64,000 nt of DNA from Microthrixaceae bacterium (GCA_016702505.1 JADJDU010000010.1:180111-244110), one strand, 5' to 3'. Shown: positions 26,398 to 35,267, numbered from the stretch's first letter. The notes: generated by a model from the sequence alone, not told the origin. Made by a program: numbers and translations.

Positions 26398-27282
26398 TCA
26401 GCTTCCTCGGGGCGTGGCCGTGGCGATGGACGCGGTGGGACCCGACGCGGCCCGGGCGAGTGCACGGCCGATCAGGACCGCAACGAACAGCACGGTGGTG
26501 GCCAGCACGATGGTTGCACCGGGAGCCAGGCGGAGGTCGTGGTCCACCGATACCCGGTAGGACACGGCCAGACCCAGCCATCCTCCAGCGGCACCGACCG
26601 CGGCCGATGTCACGTACATGGCCGTCACCGACCGAGATGCCAGCCGTGCGGTGGCGGCTGGCGTGATCAGTAGGGCCATGGTCAACAGGGTGCCCACGGC
26701 TCGAGCTGCGGCCACCACCACCAACACGATCAGGACGTTCACCAACAGGTCCAGCCCACCCACCAGGTAACCGGCGGCTCGGGCTCCATCGGGGTCGAAG
26801 GCCCGCAGCACCAGTTCCTTGTGGGTGGCGGCCAGGGTCAGGGCCACCACGACCAGGACCAGCGCAACCTCGATGATCTGGAGGCGATCCACGGTGAGGA
26901 TTCGGCCGAAGAGCAAGCCGGTGAGGTCGGCGGTGTATCGCTCGGTCCGGGAGATCACGATCACCCCGACGGCGAAGAACGAGGTGAGTATCACCGCCAA
27001 CGCTGCATCGGAGGTGACGCGGCGGCTGCGGTCCAGGGCGGTGAAGGCGAGGGCGGAGATCACCCCTGCGGCCAGCGCCCCCACGGTCACCGACCAACCG
27101 AGGGCGAAGGCCACCGCCATGCCCGGGAACACGGTGTGGGTGTAGGTGTCGGCCATGAAGGCCAGTCGCCGCAACGCCACCTGAACCCCAACCAGGCCGG
27201 CCAGGACGCCGAGCAGGACGGCCATGGTCAGTGCCCGTTGCATATAGGGCAGCGTGAACGGGTCGATCAGCAGGCTTCTCAC
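26398..27282 (-). CDS. Zinc/manganese ABC transporter permease, first subunit
   Basis: 294 residues. The start is GTG 27282, overlapping the ATPase stop (GTGA); the open frame upstream is Arg/His-rich and belongs to the ATPase gene in another frame. About eight membrane helices carry ABC-3 family features: H-T-V-F-P-G-M-A-V-A, A-T-H-K-E-L-V-L-R-A-F-D-P as the ATPase contact, and A-L-L-I-T-P-A-A-T-A-R. Two different permease subunits in one operon occur in AdcB-, MntB- and AztB-like systems of actinobacteria. Confidence 0.92.
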   Translation of the reverse strand: MRSLLIDPFTLPYMQRALTMAVLLGVLAGLVGVQVALRRLAFMADTYTHTVFPGMAVAFALGWSVTVGALAAGVISALAFTALDRSRRVTSDAALAVILTSFFAVGVIVISRTERYTADLTGLLFGRILTVDRLQIIEVALVLVVVALTLAATHKELVLRAFDPDGARAAGYLVGGLDLLVNVLIVLVVVAAARAVGTLLTMALLITPAATARLASRSVTAMYVTSAAVGAAGGWLGLAVSYRVSVDHDLRLAPGATIVLATTVLFVAVLIGRALARAASGPTASIATATPRGS

Positions 27283-28076
27283 GGTTCGGCCACGATGACG
27301 GCGTCGCCGGCAAGGGCCACGGCGTTGCTCCCGTACGCGGCCCGTAGGTGCGTGGTGGTGAGCGTGACCTCGGTGGGGCCGAAGGCGATCTGGTGGCGGT
27401 TGAGCACACATGCCTCCCCGCAGGCGAGGTGGGCCACGGCCAGGTCATGGGTCGACATCACCACGGCCACCCCGTCGGCTCGAAGGTCGGCCAGCACGCC
27501 GAGCAACAGGTCCTGGGTGCTGGAGTCGACACCGTTGAACGGTTCGTCGAGCAGGATGAGGCGGGCCTGTTGGGCGATGGCCCGGGCCAGCAGGACCCGC
27601 TGACGTTGGCCGCCCGACAGGGTGCCGAACCGATCCCGGGACCTCTCGGTCAGGCCGACGCGTTCCAGCGCCTCGGCGGCCAGCCTCCGGTCGGATCGGC
27701 CCGGTCGGCGAAGCCAACCCACCTCGCGGTATCGGCCCATCAGCACGACGTCGAGCGCCGAGATCGGGAACTCGGGATCGAGGGCATCGGACTGGGGGAC
27801 GTAGGCAACGTCACGACGCGCCTCGGCCGGCGCCCGGTCGAGGACCTCGATGCGCCCGCGCTGGAGCGGAACCAGACCGAGGATCGCCTTGAGCAGGGTC
27901 GACTTGCCAGCACCGTTGGGTCCGATCAACGCCACCGCGCTACCGGCGGGCACGATGCCGGTGACACCGTCCAACGCGGCGCGGGGCCCGTAGGACACGG
28001 TGACGTCGTCGAGGATCAGCGATGACGTCGGGGCCGCGGCGTCGAGCCCGGACCGGGGGATCATCTGGTCGTTCAC
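27279..28076 (-). CDS. Metal ABC transporter ATP-binding protein
   Basis: 265 residues. Walker A G-P-N-G-A-G-K-S-T is near residue 52. Signature L-S-G-G-Q-R-Q-R and Walker B L-I-L-L-D-E-P-F follow at about 154-182, with S-T-H-D-L as the H-loop. Q-loop residues lie in Y-V-P-Q-S-D, as in the Zn/Mn family. The ATG overlaps the stop of the binding-protein gene by four bases, and its own stop overlaps the next permease, so the four genes form one coupled operon. It drives import of the metal captured by the upstream lipoprotein. Confidence 0.93.
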   Translation of the reverse strand: MNDQMIPRSGLDAAAPTSSLILDDVTVSYGPRAALDGVTGIVPAGSAVALIGPNGAGKSTLLKAILGLVPLQRGRIEVLDRAPAEARRDVAYVPQSDALDPEFPISALDVVLMGRYREVGWLRRPGRSDRRLAAEALERVGLTERSRDRFGTLSGGQRQRVLLARAIAQQARLILLDEPFNGVDSSTQDLLLGVLADLRADGVAVVMSTHDLAVAHLACGEACVLNRHQIAFGPTEVTLTTTHLRAAYGSNAVALAGDAVIVAEP

Positions 28077-29077
28077 ATCAGGTTCCGCGCAATCGAATCG
28101 GCGTTGTGGCGCATCATTTCCAGGTAGGTGTCACCTGGGGAACCCGCGGGGGCGAGGGAATCTCCCAGCAGTCCGTCGGATCCGGCTACCACCCGGATCT
28201 TGACTCGGCGGGCCAACGCTGCGGCCGCGTCGGGGGGCATCGACTGTTCGGTGAACACCGCTCGGGCCCCGGTCCGTTCGACGGTGGCAGCCAGATCGGC
28301 CAAGTCTCCGGCTGACACCTCCGCCGAAGTGTCGAAGCTGGGTATCACCGTGCCGACCACGTCGAGGTCGTAGCGGTCGGCGAAGTAGGCGAAGGCATCG
28401 TGGTCGGTGACCAGACGCCGGCTGGTGAGGCTTTCGAGGCGGCTGGAGATGTCGGCGTCGAGACGCACCAAGGCCGCGTCGTAGCGGGTCGCTCGTTGCG
28501 TGACTTGGGTGGCCGCGGTGGATTCGCCCAGGGCTTCGGTCAACGCCTCGGCGACGGTCCGGACCATGGTCCGGGCGTTGGTCGGGTCGAGCCAGATGTG
28601 GGGGTTGACCGAGCCCTCGTGGTCATGGCCGTGGTCCTCGTCCTCTTCCTCGTCGTGGTGGTCCTCACCACCGAGGTCGAGCAGGTGCACGCCTTTGGAG
28701 GTGTCGGTTACGGACACGTCAGGCCCGGCGGCTTCGACGGCGGCTTCGAGCCACGGTTCCAGTCCGACCCCGTTGGCGAGGATGACATCGGCTCGGGCCA
28801 GGGCATCGAGGTCGGCGGGGGAGGGTTCGTAGTCGTGGGCGTCGACGTTGGCCCTGATGAGCCCACGCACTTCGACGGCGTCACCACCGATGGTGCGGGC
28901 GAAGTCGGCGAGCTGCGTGGTGGTGGCCACCACTAGGACCTTGTCGTCGGCGGCGTCGGCTTCGGGTGAGGTTCCACAGGCGGCCAGGACGGAGATTCCC
29001 GTAACGGCAAGGGCGACGACCCGGCCGAATGACCGAGGTGGTCGACGGCCGATGTACGGGGGGTGGGCCGGTGACAT
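28073..29077 (-). CDS. Zinc/manganese ABC transporter substrate-binding lipoprotein
   Basis: 334 residues. The N-terminus has Arg residues, a hydrophobic segment and the lipobox L-A-A-C. The cluster A-I fold follows. His residues at H-D-Y-E-P-S-P and H-I-W-L-D-P are metal ligands in this family, with D-H-D-A-F-A-Y and the Asp in S-D-G near the end. A loop of alternating His, Asp and Glu (about 145-160, D-H-G-H-D-H) is the mark of zinc-type binding proteins, so Zn2+ is more likely than Mn2+. It is first in a four-gene operon, after a candidate operator. Confidence 0.92.
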   Translation of the reverse strand: MSPAHPPYIGRRPPRSFGRVVALAVTGISVLAACGTSPEADAADDKVLVVATTTQLADFARTIGGDAVEVRGLIRANVDAHDYEPSPADLDALARADVILANGVGLEPWLEAAVEAAGPDVSVTDTSKGVHLLDLGGEDHHDEEEDEDHGHDHEGSVNPHIWLDPTNARTMVRTVAEALTEALGESTAATQVTQRATRYDAALVRLDADISSRLESLTSRRLVTDHDAFAYFADRYDLDVVGTVIPSFDTSAEVSAGDLADLAATVERTGARAVFTEQSMPPDAAAALARRVKIRVVAGSDGLLGDSLAPAGSPGDTYLEMMRHNADSIARNLM

Positions 29078-29083
29078 ACCTAA

Positions 29084-29105
29084 ACAATACTAAGAACCAT
29101 TCCCA
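29084..29105 (-). promoter_or_regulatory. Candidate promoter and Zur/Fur-like operator of the metal ABC operon
   Basis: On the minus strand TGGGAATGGTTCTTA (29105-29091) is an imperfect palindrome (T..GAA...TTC..A) that resembles the actinobacterial Zur consensus with several mismatches. TATTGT (29089-29084) lies 7-12 bases before the ATG at 29077, as a -10 element would if the mRNA were leaderless; no good ribosome site is present. The site would cover the -35 to -10 spacer. This is a hypothesis from sequence alone. Confidence 0.35.
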
Positions 29106-29191
29106 TTTCCTACCAACCGCTGTTGCGAGAGTGATGTCGGTAGTCGGTCGCAAGAGTTGGATCCGGTCCCTGTGCTTGCGATCATGGCTCG

Positions 29192-29671
29192 GTGGGTGAA
29201 CTGTCGGTAGACGAGGTGGTCCAGGGCGCCCCGTCGTGGAGCACGCTGCTGAGCCGAGGCCTGCGCAAGAAGTGCCCGCGCTGTGGAGCCGGACACCTGT
29301 ACCACGGCTGGTTCAGGATGAAGGAGCGGTGCCCGGCTTGCGGAATGCGCTTCGAGCGCGAGCCCGGGTTCTTCGTGGGTGCCTACCTCATCAACTTCGC
29401 CATCACCGAAGGACTCCTGTTCGTGTTGGTGATGGGCTTCGTGTTCTGGAAGGACCAACACCCCGACGCGGGCGTGGTCGTGCCCATCGCGGTGGGCGTA
29501 TTCCTCGGCGTCTTCGCCCCGATTCTCTTCTATCCGTTCTCCCGAACCATCTGGTCGGCATTCGACGTGGGTATGACTCCGCTGGAGTTGAAGGAGATCG
29601 TCGAAGCAGCCGACGCCTCCGAACCGGTCGCCCGAGGCGGTACCGGCACAGTCTCGTCGTCAGATAGCTGA
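29192..29671 (+). CDS. DUF983 family zinc-ribbon membrane protein
   Basis: 159 residues from GTG 29192. A zinc ribbon formed by C-P-R-C-G-A-G and C-P-A-C-G (about residues 28-50) precedes two membrane helices (about 65-85 and 95-115). F-F-V-G-A-Y-L-I-N at the start of the first helix is typical of DUF983. The tail is short and Ser/Thr-rich. The function is unknown; some members sit beside cytochrome oxidase genes. It is divergent from the zinc-uptake operon, with 114 bases between starts, so zinc control of both is conceivable. Confidence 0.85.
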   Translation: MGELSVDEVVQGAPSWSTLLSRGLRKKCPRCGAGHLYHGWFRMKERCPACGMRFEREPGFFVGAYLINFAITEGLLFVLVMGFVFWKDQHPDAGVVVPIAVGVFLGVFAPILFYPFSRTIWSAFDVGMTPLELKEIVEAADASEPVARGGTGTVSSSDS

Positions 29672-29760
29672 CGGTCCTGACACTTGGGCTGAAGACTCCG
29701 GCCCTCGGGCTGACGGCTCAACCCCGTCGTGACCCGTACGATTCGGCGGCTGGTGGAGGT

Positions 29761-31596
29761 GTGACCGGGGTCCGTTGTGCCCACTGGACTAGCCCCGGGG
29801 CTGGGCTCCACCTCGACCAGAGCCGCTACGAGATCCGGTTCCGGGCTGGGGCGGGGAGGCTTCGGAATCACCTATCAGGGCCGACCACCGCCTAACGACG
29901 GAGCGTGGCCCTCAAGGAGTTGTTTCCCGAGTCGGCGCGGCGAGGCGGCTCGTATGTCGAGGTTTCCAGCGTTGACCAGCCCGCCTTCGAGGTCGCCCGG
30001 CAGCGGTTCATGCGAGAAGCCCGGGTGCTGGCTCGCTTCTCCCACCCCGGCATCGTACGGATCTTCGAGGTGTTCGAGGACAACGGAACCGCCTACCTGG
30101 TGATGGAGTTGCTGGAGGGACGCACTTTGGTCGACGTGTTGCGTCAGCACGGCCGTCCGCTGGCCGAGGACGATCTGGTCGACCTGGCCGCTCGGGTGGC
30201 TGCCGCCCTTCGGCCCGTCCACGCCGCGGGGGTCCTGCACCGAGACGTGAACCCGTCCAACGTCGTGCTGACCCACCACGGCCGAGTGGTGGTCATCGAC
30301 TTCGGCCTAGCCCGTGAGTACCAGCCCGATCACACCGTCGGTATGACGAGGGTGGTAACGCCGGGCTACGCCCCGATCGAGCAGTACCGCGGTGAAGGCC
30401 ACTTCGGACCGTCAACCGACGTGTACGGCCTGGCCGCCACCCTTTACCGCCTCGCGACCGGCAAGGTACCGATCGGTGCGCTCGAACGCAGCGGCGGGAC
30501 CCAGCTCGTGTCGCCATTCCGCCTCAACCCGGATCTGTCCAAGGACTTCAGCGATGCCGTGCTGGACGGGCTGGAGCTGGAGCCGTCCCATCGTCCCCAG
30601 GACTTGGACAGCTTCCTGGCCCGGCTCGGAGTAGCCCAGCTTCCCACCGGGATCCGCGCCCGCCTCCTCGACTCGGTGCCCGTGCCCGTGCCCGTGCCCG
30701 TGCCCGTGCCCGTGCAAACCGCCGATTCGGCCCCCAAGCCAGTCGGACCGGCCGTCAACGAACCCGTCTCGCCCTCTGGGGCGACTCCGTTGCCGTCGCC
30801 GGGAGCGACGGTGGCCTGGACCCCCGACCAGACCGAGGTGGTGATGCCAGAGAGCGATCCGACCAGGGGTCGGGTCGTCGAGGCCACCCGCCACCATGAT
30901 CCCCGCGAGGTCATGCCCGGCCAGACCAGGTACGGATCACCACCACCGCCGGCTCCACAACCTCTGGCTCCTCCGCCTCAGACGCCGCATCCCCAGGGGG
31001 CTTTGCCGCTGCCCGCCGCGCCGAAGACGTTCCGACGAGGCCGGCGGACTCTGACCTTCCCCTTGTTGGTGTTGGCTGTGTCTCTCGGCGGGGCGGCTCC
31101 GGTGTTCACCGTCGCCGTGCTGGTAGGACTGGTGTTGCCCCTGATCGCCACCCACGGGGACTCGGTGGCCCACCGGCTGCGGCTGCAGCACGGGGTGGCC
31201 GATGGATGGGCCGAGAGGAGGGTGGGACCAGCGGCATTGGCTCCGGTCCGCTTCGTCCGCAACGTCTTCTCCAGCGTCTTGAGGGCTTCACCGCTGGTGG
31301 GTCTTGGCGCCGTCCTGATGGCGGGCTGGTATGGGCTGAACGGTCTGGACCTTGACCGCAGCGTTCTCGATCTCGCTCTCAGGGCGATAGGTGTGGTGGT
31401 GGCGGGCTCTATCGCCCTGATGTCCCGGCACGGCTCCCGGCGGTTCCGGACTGGTTTGGGCCTCGACGACCTGGCCGACCGGCTGGCTCGGACCGGGGGG
31501 GTGAGCGAGCGGGTGGTGGTCCTGTGGTTGGTGGCCGGTGCATTGGCCGCCGAAGCATGGTGGCTGTCGCCGTCGCCGTTCCCGCTGTCCCCGTGA
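29761..31596 (+). CDS. Membrane-anchored Ser/Thr protein kinase, N-lobe scrambled by frameshifts
   Basis: The bulk, from GTG 29905, gives V-A-L-K-E-L-F (ATP-anchoring Lys), H-R-D-V-N-P-S-N (catalytic loop), D-F-G-L-A-R and P-G-Y-A-P-I-E-Q-Y. The glycine loop L-G-R-G-G-F-G-I-T-Y-Q-G is encoded just upstream (29846-29881) in another frame. The preceding segment L-D-Q-S-R-Y-E-I-R-F is back in the first frame, so at least two compensating one-base shifts are needed. I propose GTG 29761 as start. After the kinase domain come a Pro/Val repeat, a Pro-rich juxtamembrane region, then two to four membrane helices (about 375-405, 455-475, 490-505 and 530-550 counting from 29905). It probably phosphorylates cytoplasmic targets. 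Confidence 0.75.
30676..30714 (+). repeat. Hexanucleotide coding repeat (gtgccc)6 in the kinase gene
   Basis: Six exact gtgccc units plus gtg encode alternating Val-Pro (13 residues) just after the kinase domain. The period keeps the frame, so slippage would change the linker length without breaking the protein. Confidence 0.9.
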
Positions 31597-31615
31597 TGTC
31601 CGGCTGTGGACGCGC

Positions 31616-31643
31616 CGACGGCGCAGCGGGGGCTGCGCCGTCG
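31616..31643 (+). terminator. Bidirectional hairpin between kinase and bL37 genes
   Basis: Arms cgacggcgcagc and gctgcgccgtcg pair perfectly over 12 bases around a gggg loop, 19 bases after the kinase stop and 46 bases beyond the bL37 stop on the other strand. It could end both transcripts. There is no T-run. Confidence 0.65.
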
Positions 31644-31689
31644 AGAAACGAAACTGGTCGAGCCACCAGGTGGCCCGGAGGTGGGTGGG

Positions 31690-31776
31690 TCAGCCGCGGC
31701 CAGCGTTGGGCTTGGTGCCGTGGTTGGCCTTCTTGCGCCGGGCGTTGATCTTGCGCTTGGTGGTCTTCTTCGACAT
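31690..31776 (-). CDS. Small ribosomal protein bL37-like, 28 residues
   Basis: Short reading frame from ATG 31776 to TGA 31690. It is strongly basic, with Lys/Arg at about half of the first 17 positions, and ends K-A-N-H-G-T-K-P-N-A followed by G-R-G. The K-A-N-H-G-x-x-P-N-A ending is that of bL37, the tiny 50S protein described in mycobacterial ribosomes, where the chain is about 24 residues. The N-terminal half differs but keeps the basic character. It lies alone between the kinase and PHP genes on the minus strand, 55 bases after the PHP stop. It is too short for routine gene callers. Confidence 0.75.
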   Translation of the reverse strand: MSKKTTKRKINARRKKANHGTKPNAGRG

Positions 31777-31831
31777 AGGGGTCCAACGTTACGGCCTGGA
31801 CCCCAGCGCGATCCAGACGGTGCGCCCAAGC

Positions 31832-32860
31832 TCAGGCCTTGGAGTTGGCCCAGTCGGTCAGGTCATCGGCGGTCCAGGTGTTGAGGATGCGGGCTGGGTC
31901 GATGCCGTGGGCCACGGCCTTGTCGCAGCCATAGTTCAAGAACTCCAGGTGACCAGGGGTGTGGGCGTCGGTGTCGATGCTGATCAGGCACCCCCACTCC
32001 AAAGCCAGGTCCAACAGTTCGGGGGGTGGGTCCTGGCGCTCGGGACGGCAGTTGATCTCCACCGCCGTGCCGTAGCGAGCACAGGCGGCGAAGACCATGT
32101 CGGCATCGAAGGTTGATGGCGGCCTGACCACCCACTGATCCCGACCGAAGCCCTTCACCTTGCGTCCGGTGCAATGCCCCAGCACGTCCACGTGAGGACT
32201 GGCCGCGGCTATCACCATCCTCTCGGTCATGGTCTTGGAGTCCATGCCCATCTTGGAGTGGACCGACGCCACCACCAGGTCGAGGCGGGACAGCAGCTCG
32301 GAGTCCTGATCCAGTTCCCCATCCGCGAGGATGTCCACCTCTATCCCGGTGAGGATGCGAAACGGGGCCAGCTCCGCGTTCAGGGCATCGATCTCGTCGA
32401 TCTGGGCGCGGAGGCGTTCGGCGTTGAGGCCGTGGGCCACCGTGAGACGAGGCGAGTGGTCGGTGACCACGAGGTACTCATGGCCCAGCGCCGCCGCGGT
32501 ACGGGCCATGGTGGAGATCGACGCGCCACCGTCGCTCCAGGTGGAGTGGCTGTGGCAATCACCTCTCAGTGCCTGTCGGAGGCCAGCCCCATCCCCCAGG
32601 GGAACCTGTGTCGTCTCCTCGAGTGACACGATCCTGTCCGGCACCTGCCCCGACGCCGCCTGCATGGCGACCTGGGCGGTGCTCGATCCGATGCCAGGAA
32701 GGTCAGTGAGGGTCCCCGAAGCGATCATTCGGGTGAGCTCATCGTCGGGAAGGGAGCGAAGCACCGCAGCGGCCCTCAGGAACGCCTCGGTCTTGCGTGA
32801 CGACATGAGCCCCCGGTCCTGGAGGTAGGCCACCCGCTCCAACGCCTCGATCGGACCCAT
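31832..32860 (-). CDS. PHP domain protein with N-terminal helix-hairpin-helix region (PolX C-terminal-like)
   Basis: 342 residues from ATG 32860. Residues 1-75 form a helix-hairpin-helix-like segment (A-L-E-R-V-A-Y-L-Q-D-R-G then L-T-D-L-P-G-I-G-S-S-T-A), the DNA-binding element of PolX enzymes. From about 105 comes a PHP metallo-phosphoesterase domain: G-D-C-H-S-H-S-T-W-S-D-G, V-T-D-H-S-P, G-I-E-V-D-I, V-A-S-V-H-S and I-D-T-D-A-H-T. All metal ligands look present. The polymerase domain of full PolX is absent, so this is a nuclease or phosphatase form of the family. It is divergent from the HAD gene. Confidence 0.85.
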   Translation of the reverse strand: MGPIEALERVAYLQDRGLMSSRKTEAFLRAAAVLRSLPDDELTRMIASGTLTDLPGIGSSTAQVAMQAASGQVPDRIVSLEETTQVPLGDGAGLRQALRGDCHSHSTWSDGGASISTMARTAAALGHEYLVVTDHSPRLTVAHGLNAERLRAQIDEIDALNAELAPFRILTGIEVDILADGELDQDSELLSRLDLVVASVHSKMGMDSKTMTERMVIAAASPHVDVLGHCTGRKVKGFGRDQWVVRPPSTFDADMVFAACARYGTAVEINCRPERQDPPPELLDLALEWGCLISIDTDAHTPGHLEFLNYGCDKAVAHGIDPARILNTWTADDLTDWANSKA

Positions 32861-32921
32861 GGACGTGAGGGTAACGCCCGTGGCGACCGGTGGGGCGAGG
32901 AGGTGGCTACCGTTCGCTCCG

Positions 32922-33737
32922 ATGCAGATCCGAGCCATCGCCACCGACCTCGACGGCACGCTCCTGAGGTCGGACCTGTCGATATCGCCGCGAACCCGCG
33001 AGGCGATCCTGGCCGCCGAGGACGCGGGCATCACCGTCGTTATCGCCACCGGGCGTCCCCCGCGATGGATCCAGCCGGTCATCGATCAGATCGGTGACCG
33101 GGGTCTTGTGGTGTGCGCCAACGGCGCGTCGGTGTACGACCCGGCTCGCCACGAGCTCGTTCACCGCGTCGACCTGGACCCCGACACAGTGCACGACATC
33201 GTCGATGACCTCGAGGTTCGACTCCCCGAGGCGGTGCTCGGGGTGGAACAGGGTTTCACCTTCGGCGTCGATCAGCGCTACCAGGAATCCCACGAGGATC
33301 TCCTGGGTCTGATCCCCGACGTCCGCATCGCCCCCATTAGGACGTTCCTGGACGAGCCGGTCACCAAGCTCATCGTCCGGCTGGCACATCCTGCTCCGGC
33401 TGGAACCGCGGCCAGGGTTCAACAGATCGTGGGGGAGCGGGCTCTGGTCACCCACTCCACCAACGAATCGTTCCTGGAGCTGTCCCACCCGTTGGCCCAC
33501 AAGGCCCGGACCGTCGAGATGCTCCTGGGGGAGAAGGGGCATGGCCCGGCCGACGTGGCCGCGTTCGGGGACATGCCCAACGACTTGGAGTTGATCCGCT
33601 GGGCCGGGCTAGGGGTAGCCATGGCCAACGCCCATCCCGCCCTCCTGGCGGCCGCAGACCGGGTGACGACCACCAACGACGACGACGGGGTGGCTGTGGT
33701 GGTGGAGGAGATCCTCACGGGCAATCAGCTCCGATGA
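32922..33737 (+). CDS. Cof-type HAD hydrolase (sugar or nucleotide phosphatase)
   Basis: 271 residues from ATG 32922. Motif I is A-T-D-L-D-G-T-L-L at about residues 7-15. Motif II is V-I-A-T-G-R-P-P-R, motif III the Lys in H-P-L-A-H-K-A-R-T, and motif IV F-G-D-M-P-N-D-L-E-L. The inserted C2B cap between motifs II and III is of normal size. Members dephosphorylate sugar phosphates, PLP or FMN-type molecules; specificity cannot be read. It is divergent from the PHP gene with 61 bases between starts. Confidence 0.9.
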   Translation: MQIRAIATDLDGTLLRSDLSISPRTREAILAAEDAGITVVIATGRPPRWIQPVIDQIGDRGLVVCANGASVYDPARHELVHRVDLDPDTVHDIVDDLEVRLPEAVLGVEQGFTFGVDQRYQESHEDLLGLIPDVRIAPIRTFLDEPVTKLIVRLAHPAPAGTAARVQQIVGERALVTHSTNESFLELSHPLAHKARTVEMLLGEKGHGPADVAAFGDMPNDLELIRWAGLGVAMANAHPALLAAADRVTTTNDDDGVAVVVEEILTGNQLR

Positions 33738-33841
33738 GAGGCAGTCGTCGTCATGGGGTCTGACCTGCGACCTTGTTCACTTCAGGCCATGATGCGATGT
33801 GCCGATGACCTCGGCAGGAGTGGATCGGGGGAGGGGCGGCA

Positions 33842-35176
33842 TTGGTAGGTAACGGCAACACGATCTGGGATCTGGACGGCGAACTGGCCAGCGGCTTGGC
33901 CGATGGCGTGTGCGTCATTGCCCCCGACGGCCTCGTCGTTTGGGCCAACGCGGCCATGGCCTCCCTCATGGAGACGACTCGCAGCGAGCTGTTGGGCAGC
34001 AACGGTTTCGAGCTGCTGCATCCCGACGATCTGGCTCGTGCCATCGACGGCCTCGACTACGCCCAGCAGTTTCCGGGCCGTACCGCGGTGGCGCCGTTCC
34101 GCATCGTGTCCCGGCTGGGCAACATCCGCGACGTCGAGATCAAGACCGGGGTTATCACCCGAGACGGTCACGATTACGTGACCGTCGTGGCTCGCGAATC
34201 GTCGGCTCGCCGGGCCGTCAACCGAGCCCTTCGTTCGGTGGCCGAAGGGCTTCCCTTGGATAGGACGGTGGCGCTCATCGCCGAGGCGGTCCAAGGGCGG
34301 TGGCCCCACACCGGCATGGCCGTCGTCCTTCCCGATGGCGACGAAGGGCCTCAGGTGCACGTCCACGGCCTCGACGGCCTCTTGGTGGCCCACGCCCGTG
34401 GTGAGTTGGCCGATGCCGACCTAGCCGCCCCGTGGGACCTGGCCCGCCAGGCCGACCCGATCGTGGTCGTAGACGGGGCGGCCTTGCCCGAGAACCTGCG
34501 CAACGCGGCCAGGGCTCAGGGGTTCGCCGGTTTCGGGGTGGCGCCAATACGAGATGACCGTGACGGAGATGGGTGTCTGCTGGTCTGGTTCGATCACACC
34601 ATCATCGCCAGGCTTGAGTTCTTCCACGCCGCCCCCGAGTTGACAGAACTGCTCACCGTCGCCGTCGATCGCCACCACCTCCACCACGAGATGTGGCGGG
34701 CCGCCCGCTACGACTCGCTCACCGGGCTGCTCAACCGCTTCGGGTTCAGCGAGAGGTTCAACGAGATGGTCAACGAAACCAGGTCATCTGAGGGGCTGAC
34801 CACTGCCGTCTTCTTCGTGGACCTCAATGACCTCAAAGGGATCAACGACCGTCACGGCCATGCCGCCGGGGACGCCGCCCTGCGGGAACTGGCCCGACGG
34901 TTGGCTGCGGTGGCGGGCGAGGACGTGACCGCCCGGCTGGGGGGAGACGAGTTCGTGTTGGTCCACACGGTGCCGACATCGATCGCCGATCCCAGTGCCA
35001 TGCGGCGGGCCGAACAACTGCTCAAAGCCATCGTGGGCGACGAGAGCGATGCGCTGGCGGCCAGCGTGGGTCTGGCCATCGACGACGGGGTCGGCGCACC
35101 CCAGGCTCTGCTGGAGCGCGCCGATGTGGCGATGTACCGGGCCAAGAACCAAGGCCCGTCCAACTGGTCGCTCTAA
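33842..35176 (+). CDS. Diguanylate cyclase with PAS and GAF-like sensor domains
   Basis: 444 residues. The start is TTG 33842, with a G-G-G-A-G-G-G-G site six bases upstream; no ATG or GTG fits as well. Residues ~10-120 are a PAS domain (G-L-A-D-G-V-C-V-I-A-P-D-G, H-P-D-D). Residues ~125-280 are GAF-like. Residues ~285-444 are a GGDEF domain with Y-D-S-L-T-G-L-L-N-R, D-L-N-D-L-K-G-I-N-D and the active R-L-G-G-D-E-F. The product-inhibition site RxxD expected five residues before G-G-D-E-F reads A-G-E-D, so feedback by c-di-GMP at that site is probably lost. No membrane helix is seen, so it is a cytoplasmic enzyme. Confidence 0.88.
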   Translation: MVGNGNTIWDLDGELASGLADGVCVIAPDGLVVWANAAMASLMETTRSELLGSNGFELLHPDDLARAIDGLDYAQQFPGRTAVAPFRIVSRLGNIRDVEIKTGVITRDGHDYVTVVARESSARRAVNRALRSVAEGLPLDRTVALIAEAVQGRWPHTGMAVVLPDGDEGPQVHVHGLDGLLVAHARGELADADLAAPWDLARQADPIVVVDGAALPENLRNAARAQGFAGFGVAPIRDDRDGDGCLLVWFDHTIIARLEFFHAAPELTELLTVAVDRHHLHHEMWRAARYDSLTGLLNRFGFSERFNEMVNETRSSEGLTTAVFFVDLNDLKGINDRHGHAAGDAALRELARRLAAVAGEDVTARLGGDEFVLVHTVPTSIADPSAMRRAEQLLKAIVGDESDALAASVGLAIDDGVGAPQALLERADVAMYRAKNQGPSNWSL

Positions 35177-35267
35177 CGCCCGGGCGCTGATCGCGGGATA
35201 TGGGTGCCAGCGGTGGCTGGGGTCGAGGCTGAGGTCGCCACCTCGGCCCGGTAGGTTTCCCCTCGGT

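Noticed and set aside
25556..27448. A 630-residue open frame covering both metal permease genes
   Set aside because: The upstream half is an Arg/Pro/His-rich shadow of the first permease. The true second permease starts at GTG 26389.
29761..29905. Programmed ribosomal frameshifting in the kinase gene
   Set aside because: No slippery heptamer followed by a hairpin was seen, and at least two compensating shifts would be needed. Sequencing error is simpler.
34995..35267. A longer N-terminus for YchF
   Set aside because: The in-frame extension overlaps the GGDEF gene in another frame and is not part of the family; the conserved start M-E-R-F-G-F-V-G-L is at 35268.
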